Assembly (NCBI RefSeq): GCF_008360935.1
Contig: NZ_SRXO01000007.1
Location: 124,001-188,000 of the forward strand
Reading direction: 5' to 3'
Length of the DNA: 64,000 bases
Origin: Siccirubricoccus phaeus
GTDB taxonomy: Bacteria; Pseudomonadota; Alphaproteobacteria; Acetobacterales; Acetobacteraceae
Below are positions 52,411-61,003 of the stretch, one piece after another. A program made the translations under genes and the position numbers. Position 1 is the stretch's first letter, and each line of letters starts with the position of its first letter. The notes under the pieces were generated by a model, which was not told the DNA's origin, did not search any database, and worked only from the letters and a program-made list of their open reading frames with translations.

Positions 52411-52455
52411 AGAAGCGGAACGTCAATCGGGGGCGCAAAGACGGGGTTCGATCGC

Positions 52456-53301
52456 ATGCGTGACTTCTGGCGGCGCTTCCGCCGCAACAAGGGGGCGGTG
52501 GTCGGGCTGCTCATCCTGGTCCTCGTCATCCTGCTGGCGGCGACGGCGCCCTGGCTCTTCCCTGGCAGCCCCTGGGACATGGCGGCGGCGCCCTTCATGC
52601 CGCCGGGCGAGATGGACATGCTGCTGGGGAGCGACAGTTTGGGGCGCGACGTGGCCGCCGGCATCGCCCATGGCGCGCGCATCTCGCTGCTGGTCGGCGC
52701 CGTCTCCACCGTGGCGGCGCTCTGCATCGGCGTGTCGCTGGGCGCCATTGCCGGCTATCTCGGCGGCGTCGCGGATGATGCGGTGATGCGCTTCACCGAA
52801 TTCTTCCAGACCATTCCGAGCTTCGTCCTGGCGATCCTGCTGGTGGCGATCTTCACCCCCTCCATCATCTCCGTGGTGTTTGCCATCGCCATCGTCTCCT
52901 GGCCGCCGGTCGCACGGGTGGTGCGGGCGGAGTTCCTGTCGCTGCGGTCGCGGGAATTCGTCCAGGCGGCGGAGGTGCTGGGGAAGACGCGGCTCGCCAT
53001 CGTATTGGGGGACATCCTGCCCAATGCGCTTTCACCCATCATCGTGCTGTCCTCGCTGATGGTGGCCAGCGCCATCCTGCTGGAGAGCGCGCTCTCCTTC
53101 CTCGGCCTGGGCGACCCGAACCTGATGACCTGGGGATTCCTGATCGGCGCCGGCCGCTCCGTCATCCGCTTGGCGTGGTGGATGAGCGTGTTTCCCGGGC
53201 TCGCCATCTTCCTGACGGTGCTGGCGCTGAACCTGGTGGGGGAGGGGCTGTCGGACGCGCTGAATCCACGCCTTGCGCGGCAGCGGGGAGGCGCGGCATG
53301 A
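52456..53301 (+). CDS. Peptide ABC transporter permease (DppC-like)
   Basis: A 281-residue permease. It starts MRDFWRRFRRNKGAVVGLLILVLVILLAATAPWLFPG, the DppC-type N-terminus. It contains GSDSLGRDVAAGIAHGARISLLVG and the EAA loop (LRSREFVQAAEVLGKTRLAIVLGDILPNAL). An upstream extension of the frame (to 52360) would translate the inverted repeat; the ATG at 52456 fits the family. No strong ribosome binding site precedes it, so translation may depend on the upstream gene or on the structure of the gap. Confidence 0.9.
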   Translation: MRDFWRRFRRNKGAVVGLLILVLVILLAATAPWLFPGSPWDMAAAPFMPPGEMDMLLGSDSLGRDVAAGIAHGARISLLVGAVSTVAALCIGVSLGAIAGYLGGVADDAVMRFTEFFQTIPSFVLAILLVAIFTPSIISVVFAIAIVSWPPVARVVRAEFLSLRSREFVQAAEVLGKTRLAIVLGDILPNALSPIIVLSSLMVASAILLESALSFLGLGDPNLMTWGFLIGAGRSVIRLAWWMSVFPGLAIFLTVLALNLVGEGLSDALNPRLARQRGGAA

Positions 53302-53315
53302 GGATGGATGCGACT

Positions 53316-53340
53316 CCCTCCCCCGCGCTGCGGGGGAGGG
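53316..53340 (+). promoter_or_regulatory. Hairpin covering the ribosome binding site of the ABC ATPase gene
   Basis: CCCTCCCCCGC (53316-53326) pairs perfectly with GCGGGGGAGGG (53330-53340) around a three-base loop GCT, an 11-bp stem made almost only of G-C pairs. The right arm contains the GGGGGAGG Shine-Dalgarno sequence of the ATPase start at 53345. In mRNA this structure would hide the site unless opened, for instance by ribosomes leaving the upstream gene. Confidence 0.7.
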
Positions 53341-53344
53341 GACG

Positions 53345-54943
53345 ATGACTCTTCTCACCGTCGAGAACCTCACCGTCGCCCTGCCGCAAGGCGGCGACCG
53401 GCCGCATGCGGTGGAGGGCATCTCCCTGTCCATCTCCGCCGGCGAGATCCTCTGCGTCGTCGGCGAAAGCGGCTCCGGCAAGTCGATCACCGCCAATGCG
53501 GTGATGGGGCTGCTGCCGCGCGGCCTGCCGGTGACCTCCGGCGCCATCGGCTTCGAGGGAAAGGACGTGCTGGCCCTCTCGCCCGAGGCCATGCGCCGCC
53601 TGCGCGGCAGCCGCATGGCGATGATCTTCCAGGAGCCGATGACCGCACTGAACCCGCTGATGCGCGTCGGCGACCAGATTGCCGAGGCGTTGCGCGTGCA
53701 CGGCGCCGGCGCGGATGCGGCGAAGCGGGTGCCGGAGCTGCTGGCGGCGGTGAACCTGCCGGACCCGAAGGCGATCGCCCGCAGCCACCCCTTCCGGCTT
53801 TCCGGCGGCCAGCGCCAGCGGGTGATGATCGCCATGGCGCTGGCGCTGGAACCGACGCTGCTGATCGCCGACGAGCCGACCACGGCGCTGGACGTCACCA
53901 CCCAGATGCAGATCCTGCGGCTGATCCGCGAGATCCAGTCGCGCCGCGGCACGGGGGTGATGTTCATCACCCATGATTTCGGCGTGGTAGCGGAGATCGC
54001 CGACCGCGTCGCCGTGATGCAGCGCGGCCGCATCGTGGAGCAGGGGCCGGCGGCCGAGGTGCTGAACCACCCGCAGCACCCCTACACCAGGGCGCTGATC
54101 GCCGCTGTGCCGCATGGTGCGCCAGACTCCCGGCCGCAGGTCACCACTGCACCAGTTCTGGACGTGAAGGGGGTGGAGAAGACTTATCGCCGCGGCGGCA
54201 TGTTCGGCGCCCGCGCCGTGGTGCGCGCCGTGCACGACGCGGATTTCATCCTGCGGCGCGGCGAGACGCTGGGGCTGGTCGGCGAAAGCGGCAGCGGCAA
54301 ATCCACCCTGGCGCGTTGCGTGGTGAAGCTGGTGGAGCCGGAGACCGGCACCATCGCCTATCACGGCACGGATCTCCGCCCGCTGTCGCGCAATGCCTGG
54401 AAGCCCTTCCGCCAGCGCATCCAGATGATCTTCCAGGACCCCTATGCCTCGCTGAACCCGCGGCGGAAGGTAGGAGAGGCGATCGCCGAGGGCCCCATCA
54501 CCCACGGCGTCGCGCGCGGCAAGGCGCTGGCCAAGGCGCGGGAGCTGCTGGCGCTGGTCCAGCTCGACCCCGGCGCCATGGAACGCTACCCACATGAATT
54601 CAGCGGCGGCCAGCGCCAGCGCATCGGCATCGCCCGCGCGCTGGCGATGGAGCCGGAGCTGCTGATCGCCGACGAGCCGGTCTCGGCGCTGGATGTCTCC
54701 GTCCAGGCGCAGGTGCTGGCGCTGCTCGCGGATATCCGGGAACGCCTGGGCCTCACCATGCTCTTCATCACCCATGATCTGCGCGTGGCGGCGCAGGTCT
54801 GCGACCGGGTGGCGGTGATGCAGCGCGGTGCGATCGTGGAGCAGGGGCCCACGGCCGAGGTGTTCTCCGCGCCGCAGCACCCCTATACCCGGCAATTGCT
54901 GGACAGCATCCCGGGAAGGGGCTGGACTCCGCCGGCGGTTTGA
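53345..54943 (+). CDS. Fused double ABC ATPase of the peptide transporter (GsiA/YejF-like)
   Basis: A 532-residue protein with two complete ATPase domains. First half: Walker A GESGSGKSI, QEPMTALNP, SGGQRQRV, LIADEPTTALD, THDFG. Second half: Walker A GESGSGKST, QDPYASLNP, SGGQRQRI, LIADEPVSALD, THDLR. Each half ends in the HPYTR motif. This single protein replaces the separate D and F subunits seen in the 36.6-38.7 kb operon. The start at 53345 follows a Shine-Dalgarno held in a hairpin. It is probably co-transcribed with the hydrolase genes that follow. Confidence 0.92.
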   Translation: MTLLTVENLTVALPQGGDRPHAVEGISLSISAGEILCVVGESGSGKSITANAVMGLLPRGLPVTSGAIGFEGKDVLALSPEAMRRLRGSRMAMIFQEPMTALNPLMRVGDQIAEALRVHGAGADAAKRVPELLAAVNLPDPKAIARSHPFRLSGGQRQRVMIAMALALEPTLLIADEPTTALDVTTQMQILRLIREIQSRRGTGVMFITHDFGVVAEIADRVAVMQRGRIVEQGPAAEVLNHPQHPYTRALIAAVPHGAPDSRPQVTTAPVLDVKGVEKTYRRGGMFGARAVVRAVHDADFILRRGETLGLVGESGSGKSTLARCVVKLVEPETGTIAYHGTDLRPLSRNAWKPFRQRIQMIFQDPYASLNPRRKVGEAIAEGPITHGVARGKALAKARELLALVQLDPGAMERYPHEFSGGQRQRIGIARALAMEPELLIADEPVSALDVSVQAQVLALLADIRERLGLTMLFITHDLRVAAQVCDRVAVMQRGAIVEQGPTAEVFSAPQHPYTRQLLDSIPGRGWTPPAV

Positions 54944-54955
54944 CGAGGGACGGAA

Positions 54956-56239
54956 ATGCTGGACCAAGGGGCGCGCCGGGCGATCCTGGAGGCGGTCGAT
55001 TCGCTGCGGGAGTGGGAGGTGGAAACGCTCTCCCGCCTGGTGCGCTGCCCCTCGACGCTGGGCAATGAGGCCGCCGCGCTGAACGAGATGGCGCGGATCT
55101 ATGAAGCGCTGGGCCTCTCGCCGCAGCGCGTGCCGGTGGAGCCGGACAGGCTGCGTGACCACCCCGGCTTCTCGCCGCCACTCATCCCCTATGCGGGGCG
55201 GGACAATGTGGTGGCCATCCACCGGCCGCGGGCGGTGGCGGGGCGCAGCCTCGCCTTGCAAGGGCATGTGGATGTGGTGCCGGAAGGCGCGGCCGATATG
55301 TGGGAGACGCCGCCCTATGAGCCGGCGATCCGCAACGGTCGCATCTATGGCCGTGGCGCCGGCGACATGAAGGCGGGCATCGTCAGCTATTGCGCCGCCT
55401 TCGAGGCCTTCCGCCTGGCCGGGCTGCAACCCGCCGCCGAGGTGCAGTTGCAGGCGGTGATCGAGGAGGAATGCAGCGGCAATGGCGCGCTGGCCACCAT
55501 GCTGGCCCTGCCGAAGCCGGAGGCCGTCATCATCCCGGAGCCGGGGCCTGGTGTGGAGGCGCTCTACACCGCCGAAGTCGGCGTGGTCTGGGCCTGGGTC
55601 ACGGTCAGCGGCAGGCCGGCGCATGTGCGGGACATGCAGGCTGGGCTGAACGCCATCGAGGCCGCGAGCATCATCGCCGCCGCCTTCAAGGCGTACGAGG
55701 CGGAGATGAACCGGGCGGAGCGCATCCACCCGGCCTTCCACGGCAACAACCATCCGGTGAACGTCAACCTCGGCACCATCGAGGGCGGGGAGTGGAATTC
55801 CTCCGTCGCCACGCGCTGCCGCATCGGGCTGCGCGTCGGCGTGATGCTGGGGTACACCGCGGCCGAGACGAAGCGCGACGTCGAACGCATCGTCGAGCAG
55901 GCGAAGCAGCATGAAAGGCTGCGCGGCGCACTCGTAAAACTGGAATTCAAGGGCTTCATGGCCGACCCGTGCCTGTTCGACACCGAAGCCGAAATCGTGC
56001 AACTGGCACGGCGCAGCCACGCCGAGGCGACGGGCGGCACGCTGCGCGACTACCCGGCGACGGGGCTGACCGATGGCCGCTTCTTCCAGCTCTACCAGGG
56101 GACGCCGGTCGCCTGTTTCGGGCCGGATGCGGTCGACATCCACGGCATTGACGAGAATGTCAGGCTGGACAGCATGCATAACATCACCCGGACCATCGCA
56201 CTGGCGATGGCGGCGTGGTGCGGGGTGGAGAAGAGATGA
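54956..56239 (+). CDS. ArgE/DapE-type M20 deacylase
   Basis: A 427-residue M20 metallopeptidase. It has LQGHVDVVPEG (H and D metal/catalytic pair), GRGAGDMKAGI (bridging Asp), VIEEECSGNGAL (general base and ligand Glu), PEPGPG (Asp/Glu position) and SMHNITRTIAL near the C-terminus (last His ligand). The group includes acetylornithine and succinyl-diaminopimelate deacylases and related amide hydrolases. Only 12 bases after the ATPase gene, and overlapping the next gene by ATGA, so it is embedded in the transport operon and probably acts on the imported compound. Confidence 0.9.
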   Translation: MLDQGARRAILEAVDSLREWEVETLSRLVRCPSTLGNEAAALNEMARIYEALGLSPQRVPVEPDRLRDHPGFSPPLIPYAGRDNVVAIHRPRAVAGRSLALQGHVDVVPEGAADMWETPPYEPAIRNGRIYGRGAGDMKAGIVSYCAAFEAFRLAGLQPAAEVQLQAVIEEECSGNGALATMLALPKPEAVIIPEPGPGVEALYTAEVGVVWAWVTVSGRPAHVRDMQAGLNAIEAASIIAAAFKAYEAEMNRAERIHPAFHGNNHPVNVNLGTIEGGEWNSSVATRCRIGLRVGVMLGYTAAETKRDVERIVEQAKQHERLRGALVKLEFKGFMADPCLFDTEAEIVQLARRSHAEATGGTLRDYPATGLTDGRFFQLYQGTPVACFGPDAVDIHGIDENVRLDSMHNITRTIALAMAAWCGVEKR

Positions 56240-57492
56240 GCACGAATCTGCCGCTCTCCGGGGCGCGGCTCTGGGACAGTTTGATGGAGATGGCGAAGAT
56301 CGGCGGCACGCCGAAGGGCGGCAGCAACCGCCAGACCCTGACGGATGTGGATGCCGAGGGGCGCGCCCTCTTCCAGCGTTGGGGCGAGGCCTGCGGGCTG
56401 ACGCTGAGTGTGGATCGCCTGGGCAACATGGTGTTCCGGCGGGAGGGGCGCGACCCGTCCCGCGCCCCCATCGCCATCGGCAGCCATCTGGACACCCAGC
56501 CGACGGGCGGGAAATTCGACGGCGTGCTCGGCGTGCTGGCGGGGCTGGAGGTGATGCGCGCCCTGCATGAGGCGGGCGCCGAGACCGAGGCGCCGCTGCT
56601 GCTGATCAACTGGACCAACGAGGAAGGCGCCCGCTTCGCACCCCCCATGATGGGCAGCGGCGCCGCCATGGGCATCTTCACCGAGGCGGAGGTGCTGGCG
56701 AAGCGCGACGCCGCCGGCGCGGTGTTCGGCGAGGAGCTGAAGCGCATCGGCTGGCAGGGGACGGCCGACCCGGCCGAATTGCAGAAGGTGGGGGCGTATC
56801 TCGAACTGCATATCGAGCAGGGAAAACTGCTGGAGGATGCCGGGCTCGATGTCGGCATCGTCACCCATGCCCTGGCGCAGAGCTGGTTCGAGGTGGTGGT
56901 GGAAGGCGAGGAGGCGCATGGCGGCTCCCCCATGGCCGGGCGGCGGGATGCGATGATGGCGGCGGCGCCTTTGATCTCGGCGGTGGAGGAGATCGCGCTG
57001 ACGACGCTGGCACCGAACGGCGAGAAGGGCCGCGGCACGGTGGGCGTGGTGGAGGTCTATCCCGCCTCTCGCAACGTCGCGCCCAGCCGGGTCTTCTTCA
57101 GCGTCGATTTCCGCCATAGCGATCCGGAGGCGCTGGCGCGGATGGGCGAGGCGTTGACGGCGCGTGCCGCTGACATCAGCGCGGCGCGCAAGGTGAAGGC
57201 GACGGTCTCGCCCTTCTGGCATTCGCCGCTGACGCCCTTCGATGCTGGTCTCGTCGCGCATGCCCGCGACGCCGCCATCGCCCGTGGCCTGAAATATCAG
57301 GAGATGCCGACCGCCATCGGCCATGACGCGGTCTATATGGCGCGCAAGGTGCCGACGGTGATGATCTTCACCCCCTGCCATGGCGGCCTCTCGCACAACG
57401 AGGCGGAAAGCATCACGCCGGAATGGGCGACGGCCGGGATGCAGGTGCTGGCGGATGCGGCGCTGGCGGCGGCGGGGTTGGTGAAGCCGTGA
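56236..57492 (+). CDS. M20 Zn-dependent amidohydrolase (N-carbamoylase / HyuC type), copy 1
   Basis: A 418-residue member of the hydantoinase/carbamoylase family (HyuC, AmaB, allantoate amidohydrolase). It has GSHLDTQPTGGKFDG (H and D), NWTNEEGARFAPPMMGSGA (catalytic Glu), LELHIEQGKLLED (HIEQG signature) and GHDAVYMARKVPTVMIFTPCHGGLSHNEAE (C-terminal His). Such enzymes hydrolyse N-carbamoyl amino acids, allantoate or beta-ureido acids. The ATG at 56236 overlaps the previous stop and has GGAGA upstream. It is paralogous to the next gene and overlaps it by GTGA. Confidence 0.9.
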   Translation: MSTNLPLSGARLWDSLMEMAKIGGTPKGGSNRQTLTDVDAEGRALFQRWGEACGLTLSVDRLGNMVFRREGRDPSRAPIAIGSHLDTQPTGGKFDGVLGVLAGLEVMRALHEAGAETEAPLLLINWTNEEGARFAPPMMGSGAAMGIFTEAEVLAKRDAAGAVFGEELKRIGWQGTADPAELQKVGAYLELHIEQGKLLEDAGLDVGIVTHALAQSWFEVVVEGEEAHGGSPMAGRRDAMMAAAPLISAVEEIALTTLAPNGEKGRGTVGVVEVYPASRNVAPSRVFFSVDFRHSDPEALARMGEALTARAADISAARKVKATVSPFWHSPLTPFDAGLVAHARDAAIARGLKYQEMPTAIGHDAVYMARKVPTVMIFTPCHGGLSHNEAESITPEWATAGMQVLADAALAAAGLVKP

Positions 57493-58808
57493 GCGCCTCC
57501 GACCGTCCGGGCGGCAGCGAGGGCGGTTCGACGCATGCGTCGAACCGGTCGCGCCCGATCAACCTGCCTTTGTCCGTGGACAGGCTGTGGGACAGCCTGA
57601 TGGAGATGGCGCGCATCGGCGCCACGCCAGAGGGTGGCAATAACCGCCCAGCCCTCTCCGCGCTGGATGGCGAGGCGCGGGCGCTGCTGGCGCGCTGGGG
57701 GCAGGAGATCGGGCTGACGCTCAGCGTCGATCGCCTCGGCAACATGGCGCTGCGGCGGGAGGGCAGGGACTCGGCGCGCAAGCCGGTGCTGGTCGGCAGC
57801 CATCTGGACACGCAGCCGACGGGCGGCAAATTCGACGGGCCCTATGGCGTGCTGGCGGGGCTGGAAATCCTGCGCGCCCTGCACGAAAGCGGCACGGTGA
57901 CGGAAGCGCCCATCGTCCTCGTGAACTGGACCAGCGAGGAAGGCTGCCGCTTCTCCCCCAGCATGATCGGCGCCGCCGGCGCCATGGGCGTGCTGAGCGA
58001 GGCCGAGGTGCTGGGCCGCCGCGCCATCGACGATGGCGAGCGCTATGGCGATGCGCTGGCCCGCACTGGCTGGGCCGGCACCGCCGACCCCGCCGCGCTG
58101 CGCGACGCCGCCGCCTATTTCGAGGCACATATCGAGCAGGGCCCGACGCTGGAGGCGGAGGGCTATGACCTTGGCATCGTCACCGGCGGCTTCGCCACGG
58201 AGCGCGCCATGGTGAGCGTGCACGGCAAGGACAGCCATGCCGGCACCACGCCGATGGAGATGCGCCAGGATGCGCTGCTGGCCGCAGCCGAGATGATGGT
58301 CGCCGCCGAGCGCATCCTGCTCACCCGCGCGCCGGAGGGCCGCTGCACCGTCAACCGCGTCATCGTGGAACCGGGTGCGGATGGCGTGGTGCCGGGCGGT
58401 GCCCGCTTCGCCATGGATTACCGCCACCCCTCGACCGAGACGCTGCACGCGCTATGGGCGGCGGCGGAGGAGGAGTGGAGCGCCATCGCCGCGCGCCGCC
58501 GCGTCGCCGTCTCGCGCGAGACCTACTGGGCCTTCCCCCGCGTGGAATTCGACGCGTCGCTGGCCGCCAGGCTGCGCGCGGCCGCCACGCGGCACGGCGC
58601 GAAGCAGCGCGACATGCTCTCCGGCGCCGGGCATGATGCCTATCATGCGGCATCGCGCATGCCGGCCGTCATGCTCTTCATCCCGTGCCATGGCGGCATC
58701 AGCCACCACCCGACGGAGTCGATCTCCCGCGAATGGGCAGAGATCGGCCTGCGCGTGCTGGCGGAGGCCGTGATCGAAACCGCGAACAGCAAGCGGCCGA
58801 CCGCGTAG
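57489..58808 (+). CDS. M20 Zn-dependent amidohydrolase (N-carbamoylase / HyuC type), copy 2
   Basis: A 439-residue paralogue of the preceding gene with the same motif series: GSHLDTQPTGGKFDG, NWTSEEGCRFSPSMIG, EAHIEQGPTLE, GHDAYHAASRMPAVMLFIPCHGGISHHPTE. It carries a 20-residue polar N-terminal addition (SASDRPGGSEGG...). The start is GTG at 57489, overlapping the stop of copy 1 as GTGA. Residues around the substrate pocket differ between the copies (for example NEEGARF versus SEEGCRF), so the pair may have separate substrates. Tandem duplication followed by divergence is the simplest reading. Confidence 0.88.
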   Translation: MSASDRPGGSEGGSTHASNRSRPINLPLSVDRLWDSLMEMARIGATPEGGNNRPALSALDGEARALLARWGQEIGLTLSVDRLGNMALRREGRDSARKPVLVGSHLDTQPTGGKFDGPYGVLAGLEILRALHESGTVTEAPIVLVNWTSEEGCRFSPSMIGAAGAMGVLSEAEVLGRRAIDDGERYGDALARTGWAGTADPAALRDAAAYFEAHIEQGPTLEAEGYDLGIVTGGFATERAMVSVHGKDSHAGTTPMEMRQDALLAAAEMMVAAERILLTRAPEGRCTVNRVIVEPGADGVVPGGARFAMDYRHPSTETLHALWAAAEEEWSAIAARRRVAVSRETYWAFPRVEFDASLAARLRAAATRHGAKQRDMLSGAGHDAYHAASRMPAVMLFIPCHGGISHHPTESISREWAEIGLRVLAEAVIETANSKRPTA

Positions 58809-58855
58809 CGGCGCCGCCGCGTGAACCGGCCCTGCCAACCAAAGGCTCCTGACCC

Positions 58856-60349
58856 ATGCGCATCGCCATCGCCGGCTTCCAGCATGAAAGCCATTCCTTC
58901 GCCCCGGTGCCGACCGGCTGGCGGGAATTCCTCAAGCCCGGCGGCTTCCCCGGGCTGCAACGCGCCGCCACGCTGGTGGAGACGGTGCGGCCGACCAGCG
59001 TGCCGACCGCCGGCGCCATCGAGGTGCTGGAAGCCGCCGGCGCCGAGCTGGTGCCGCTGACCTGGTGCTTCGCCAACCCCGCCGGCCCCGTCACCGCCGA
59101 GGCCTTCGAGCGCATCGCTGCGCTGCTGGTCGCCGCGCTCTCCGACGCGCTGGAGCAGGCGCCGCTGGACGGCATCTATCTGGAATTGCACGGCGCCATG
59201 GTGGCGGTGGGGCATGACGATGCGGAGGGCGAGCTGCTGCGCCGCGTGCGTGCCGTGGTGGGGCCGGAGCTGCCGATCACCGTCAGCCTCGACCCGCATG
59301 CCAACATGACCCGGCAGATGGTGGATCTGGCGGATGCGCTGGTGCCCTACCGGACCTACCCGCATGTGGACATGAAGCCGGCCGGCGCCCAGGCGGCGCG
59401 GCTGCTGCTGGAGCGCATAAAGCGAGGTGCACCCTGGGCGCGGGCCTTCGCGGAGATCGACTTCCTCATCCCGCTCACCATGCAGTGCACGCTGGTCTCG
59501 CCCATGGCGGATGTGCTGGCGGAGCGGGCGCGGCTGGAAACGCTGCATGGCTGCGCCGAGCTGGCCTTCTGCTTCGGCTTTCCCTATGCGGATTTCCCCG
59601 GCTGCGGCGTTGCCATCGCCGCCTATGCGCCGACGCCGGAAGCGGCGCAATTGGCCGTCGCCGGGCTGAAGGCCTGGATGGATGCGCATGAGCCGGATTT
59701 CGCCGGCGGCGTCGCCAGCGCGGAGGAGGGGGTGGCGGAGGCCATCGCGGCGGCGCGGGGCGCGAGCCGGCCGGTGGTGATGGCCGATACCCAGGACAAT
59801 CCCGGCGGTGGCGGCCATGGCGACACCACCGGGCTGCTGGCGGAGCTGATCCGGCAGGATGCGCAAGGCGCGGTGCTCGGCCTGATCAATGATGCGGAGA
59901 GTGCCGCCGCCTGCCATGCGGCGGGGGTCGGGGCGACGCTCAGCCTTTCCTTGGGCGGCAAGAGCGATGGCGCGCCGCTGGCGGTGACGGCGGTGGTGGA
60001 GGCACTAACGGATGGCCGCTTCACCGGCACCGGCCCGATGTCCAAGGGCAACCCGGCCGATCTGGGACCGACGGCGCTGATCCGGATTTCGTCCGGCGTC
60101 CGCGTGATCGTGGTGACGCGGAAGATGCAGGCGCTGGATCAGGCGTTGTTCACCCATATCGGCGTGGAGCCCAGTGAGCAGAAGATTCTGGCACTGAAGA
60201 GCAGCGTGCATTTCCGCGCGCATTTCCAGCCGATTGCGGAGAGGGTGATCGTGGTGGCGGCGCCGGGGCCTGTGGTGGCCGACCCGGCCGTGCTGCCCTT
60301 CACCAATCTCCGCCCCGGCCTGCGCCTGCGCCCCGGCGCCAACCGGTAG
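58856..60349 (+). CDS. M81-family metallohydrolase (MlrC / microcystinase C homologue)
   Basis: A 497-residue protein of the MlrC family. It starts MRIAIAGFQHESHSFAP, the family signature, then YLELHGAMVAVGHDDAEGELL (metal-binding HGA and D), SLDPHANMTRQM (DPHAN, conserved), YRTYPHVDM and a C-terminal domain containing DTQDNPGGGGHGDTT. MlrC cleaves linear peptides in microcystin breakdown. In most bacteria homologues sit with peptide-type ABC transporters and amidohydrolases, as here, with unknown natural substrates. Last gene of the operon, 47 bases after the second carbamoylase. Its end abuts a repeat relic. Confidence 0.9.
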   Translation: MRIAIAGFQHESHSFAPVPTGWREFLKPGGFPGLQRAATLVETVRPTSVPTAGAIEVLEAAGAELVPLTWCFANPAGPVTAEAFERIAALLVAALSDALEQAPLDGIYLELHGAMVAVGHDDAEGELLRRVRAVVGPELPITVSLDPHANMTRQMVDLADALVPYRTYPHVDMKPAGAQAARLLLERIKRGAPWARAFAEIDFLIPLTMQCTLVSPMADVLAERARLETLHGCAELAFCFGFPYADFPGCGVAIAAYAPTPEAAQLAVAGLKAWMDAHEPDFAGGVASAEEGVAEAIAAARGASRPVVMADTQDNPGGGGHGDTTGLLAELIRQDAQGAVLGLINDAESAAACHAAGVGATLSLSLGGKSDGAPLAVTAVVEALTDGRFTGTGPMSKGNPADLGPTALIRISSGVRVIVVTRKMQALDQALFTHIGVEPSEQKILALKSSVHFRAHFQPIAERVIVVAAPGPVVADPAVLPFTNLRPGLRLRPGANR

Positions 60350-60354
60350 GCGGT

Positions 60355-60432
60355 TCGAATCGGCAGACTCAAAGTTTCCAAAGGCCCTTCGGCCTTTGGT
60401 GGGGGGAGTTTGAGGGGGGCAAAGCCCCTCTC
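60355..60432. repeat. Diverged copy of the dispersed repeat core with two hairpins
   Basis: ATCGGCAGACTCAAAG is followed by AAAGGCCCTTCGGCCTTT and GGGGCAAAGCCCC hairpins, between the convergent mlrC-like and lipoprotein genes. The core CGGCAG.CTCAA matches copies at 11.6, 27.0 and 29.9 kb, but the stems are different. It could end transcription from either side. Confidence 0.5.
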
Positions 60433-60434
60433 AA

Positions 60435-60854
60435 CTACTCCGGCGGCGCCAGGCGCTCCGCCTCCGCTGCCAGCGCCTCGCCTTCCGGCCCTGTCAGCAT
60501 CGCCTGCAGCCGGGTGATCTCGGCCTCCCGCGCGCTGCACCAGGTGCCGCGGTCGCCGCCGCGCTGGCGGGGGTCGAAGCTCGGCGGCGCCATGCTGCGC
60601 AGGAAGGCGTCGCGGCCTTCCGTGCCGGCCTCCTGTTGCCGCAGGGTCAGGGCGGCGGTTTCCAGCCGCGCCGCACGGTCCTGGGCGGAGACGGGCAGGG
60701 GCCGGCCGCAGAGCGGCGCCGCCCGCACCAGCGTGCCGATATCGGCGGCGCGGCCCAACACGCGCTGCCGCACCCCTGGGTGCGCCGCATCCGGCGGCGG
60801 GGCCTCGGCGCAGGCGGCCGGCAGCAGGAGGAGCGCGAGGAGGCAGCGGCGCAT
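60435..60854 (-). CDS. Small predicted lipoprotein of unknown function
   Basis: A 139-residue protein with a lipoprotein signal (MRRCLLALLLLPAACAEAPPP; LPAAC lipobox, lipidated Cys15). The mature part is helical (VRQRVLGRAADIGTLVRAAPLCGRPL; AARLETAALTLRQQEAG; WCSAREAEITRLQAMLTGPEGEALAAEAERL) with two cysteines that may pair. No family is recognised. It should be anchored to the inner or outer membrane facing the periplasm. Convergent with the mlrC-like gene; divergence or read-through with icd is prevented by the icd terminator. Confidence 0.7.
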   Translation of the reverse strand: MRRCLLALLLLPAACAEAPPPDAAHPGVRQRVLGRAADIGTLVRAAPLCGRPLPVSAQDRAARLETAALTLRQQEAGTEGRDAFLRSMAPPSFDPRQRGGDRGTWCSAREAEITRLQAMLTGPEGEALAAEAERLAPPE

Positions 60855-60923
60855 GCACCCCTCCCTAGACGGTTTGCCCGGCGCGGCGGATTAAATCAGT
60901 GATAATGCCCCGCCGGGCGGGCA

Positions 60924-60958
60924 AGAAAAACCCCGCCGCGGCCAGGCCGGGCGGGGCC
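60924..60958 (-). terminator. Rho-independent terminator of icd
   Basis: Read on the minus strand, CCCCGCC and GGCGGGG form a stem around a GC-rich loop (with further internal pairing) and are followed directly by TTTTTC. It lies 45 bases beyond the icd stop. It is one of the few hairpins in the window with a proper T-run. Confidence 0.75.
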
Positions 60959-61003
60959 TTCCCCGGCAGGCGGCGGCCCTTCGGCCACCGCCCGGGCCTG
61001 GCC

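Noticed and set aside
53162-56179. Minus-strand frame of about 1000 codons over the ATPase and deacylase genes
   Set aside because: His/Arg/Gln-rich shadow of two clearly homologous plus-strand genes.
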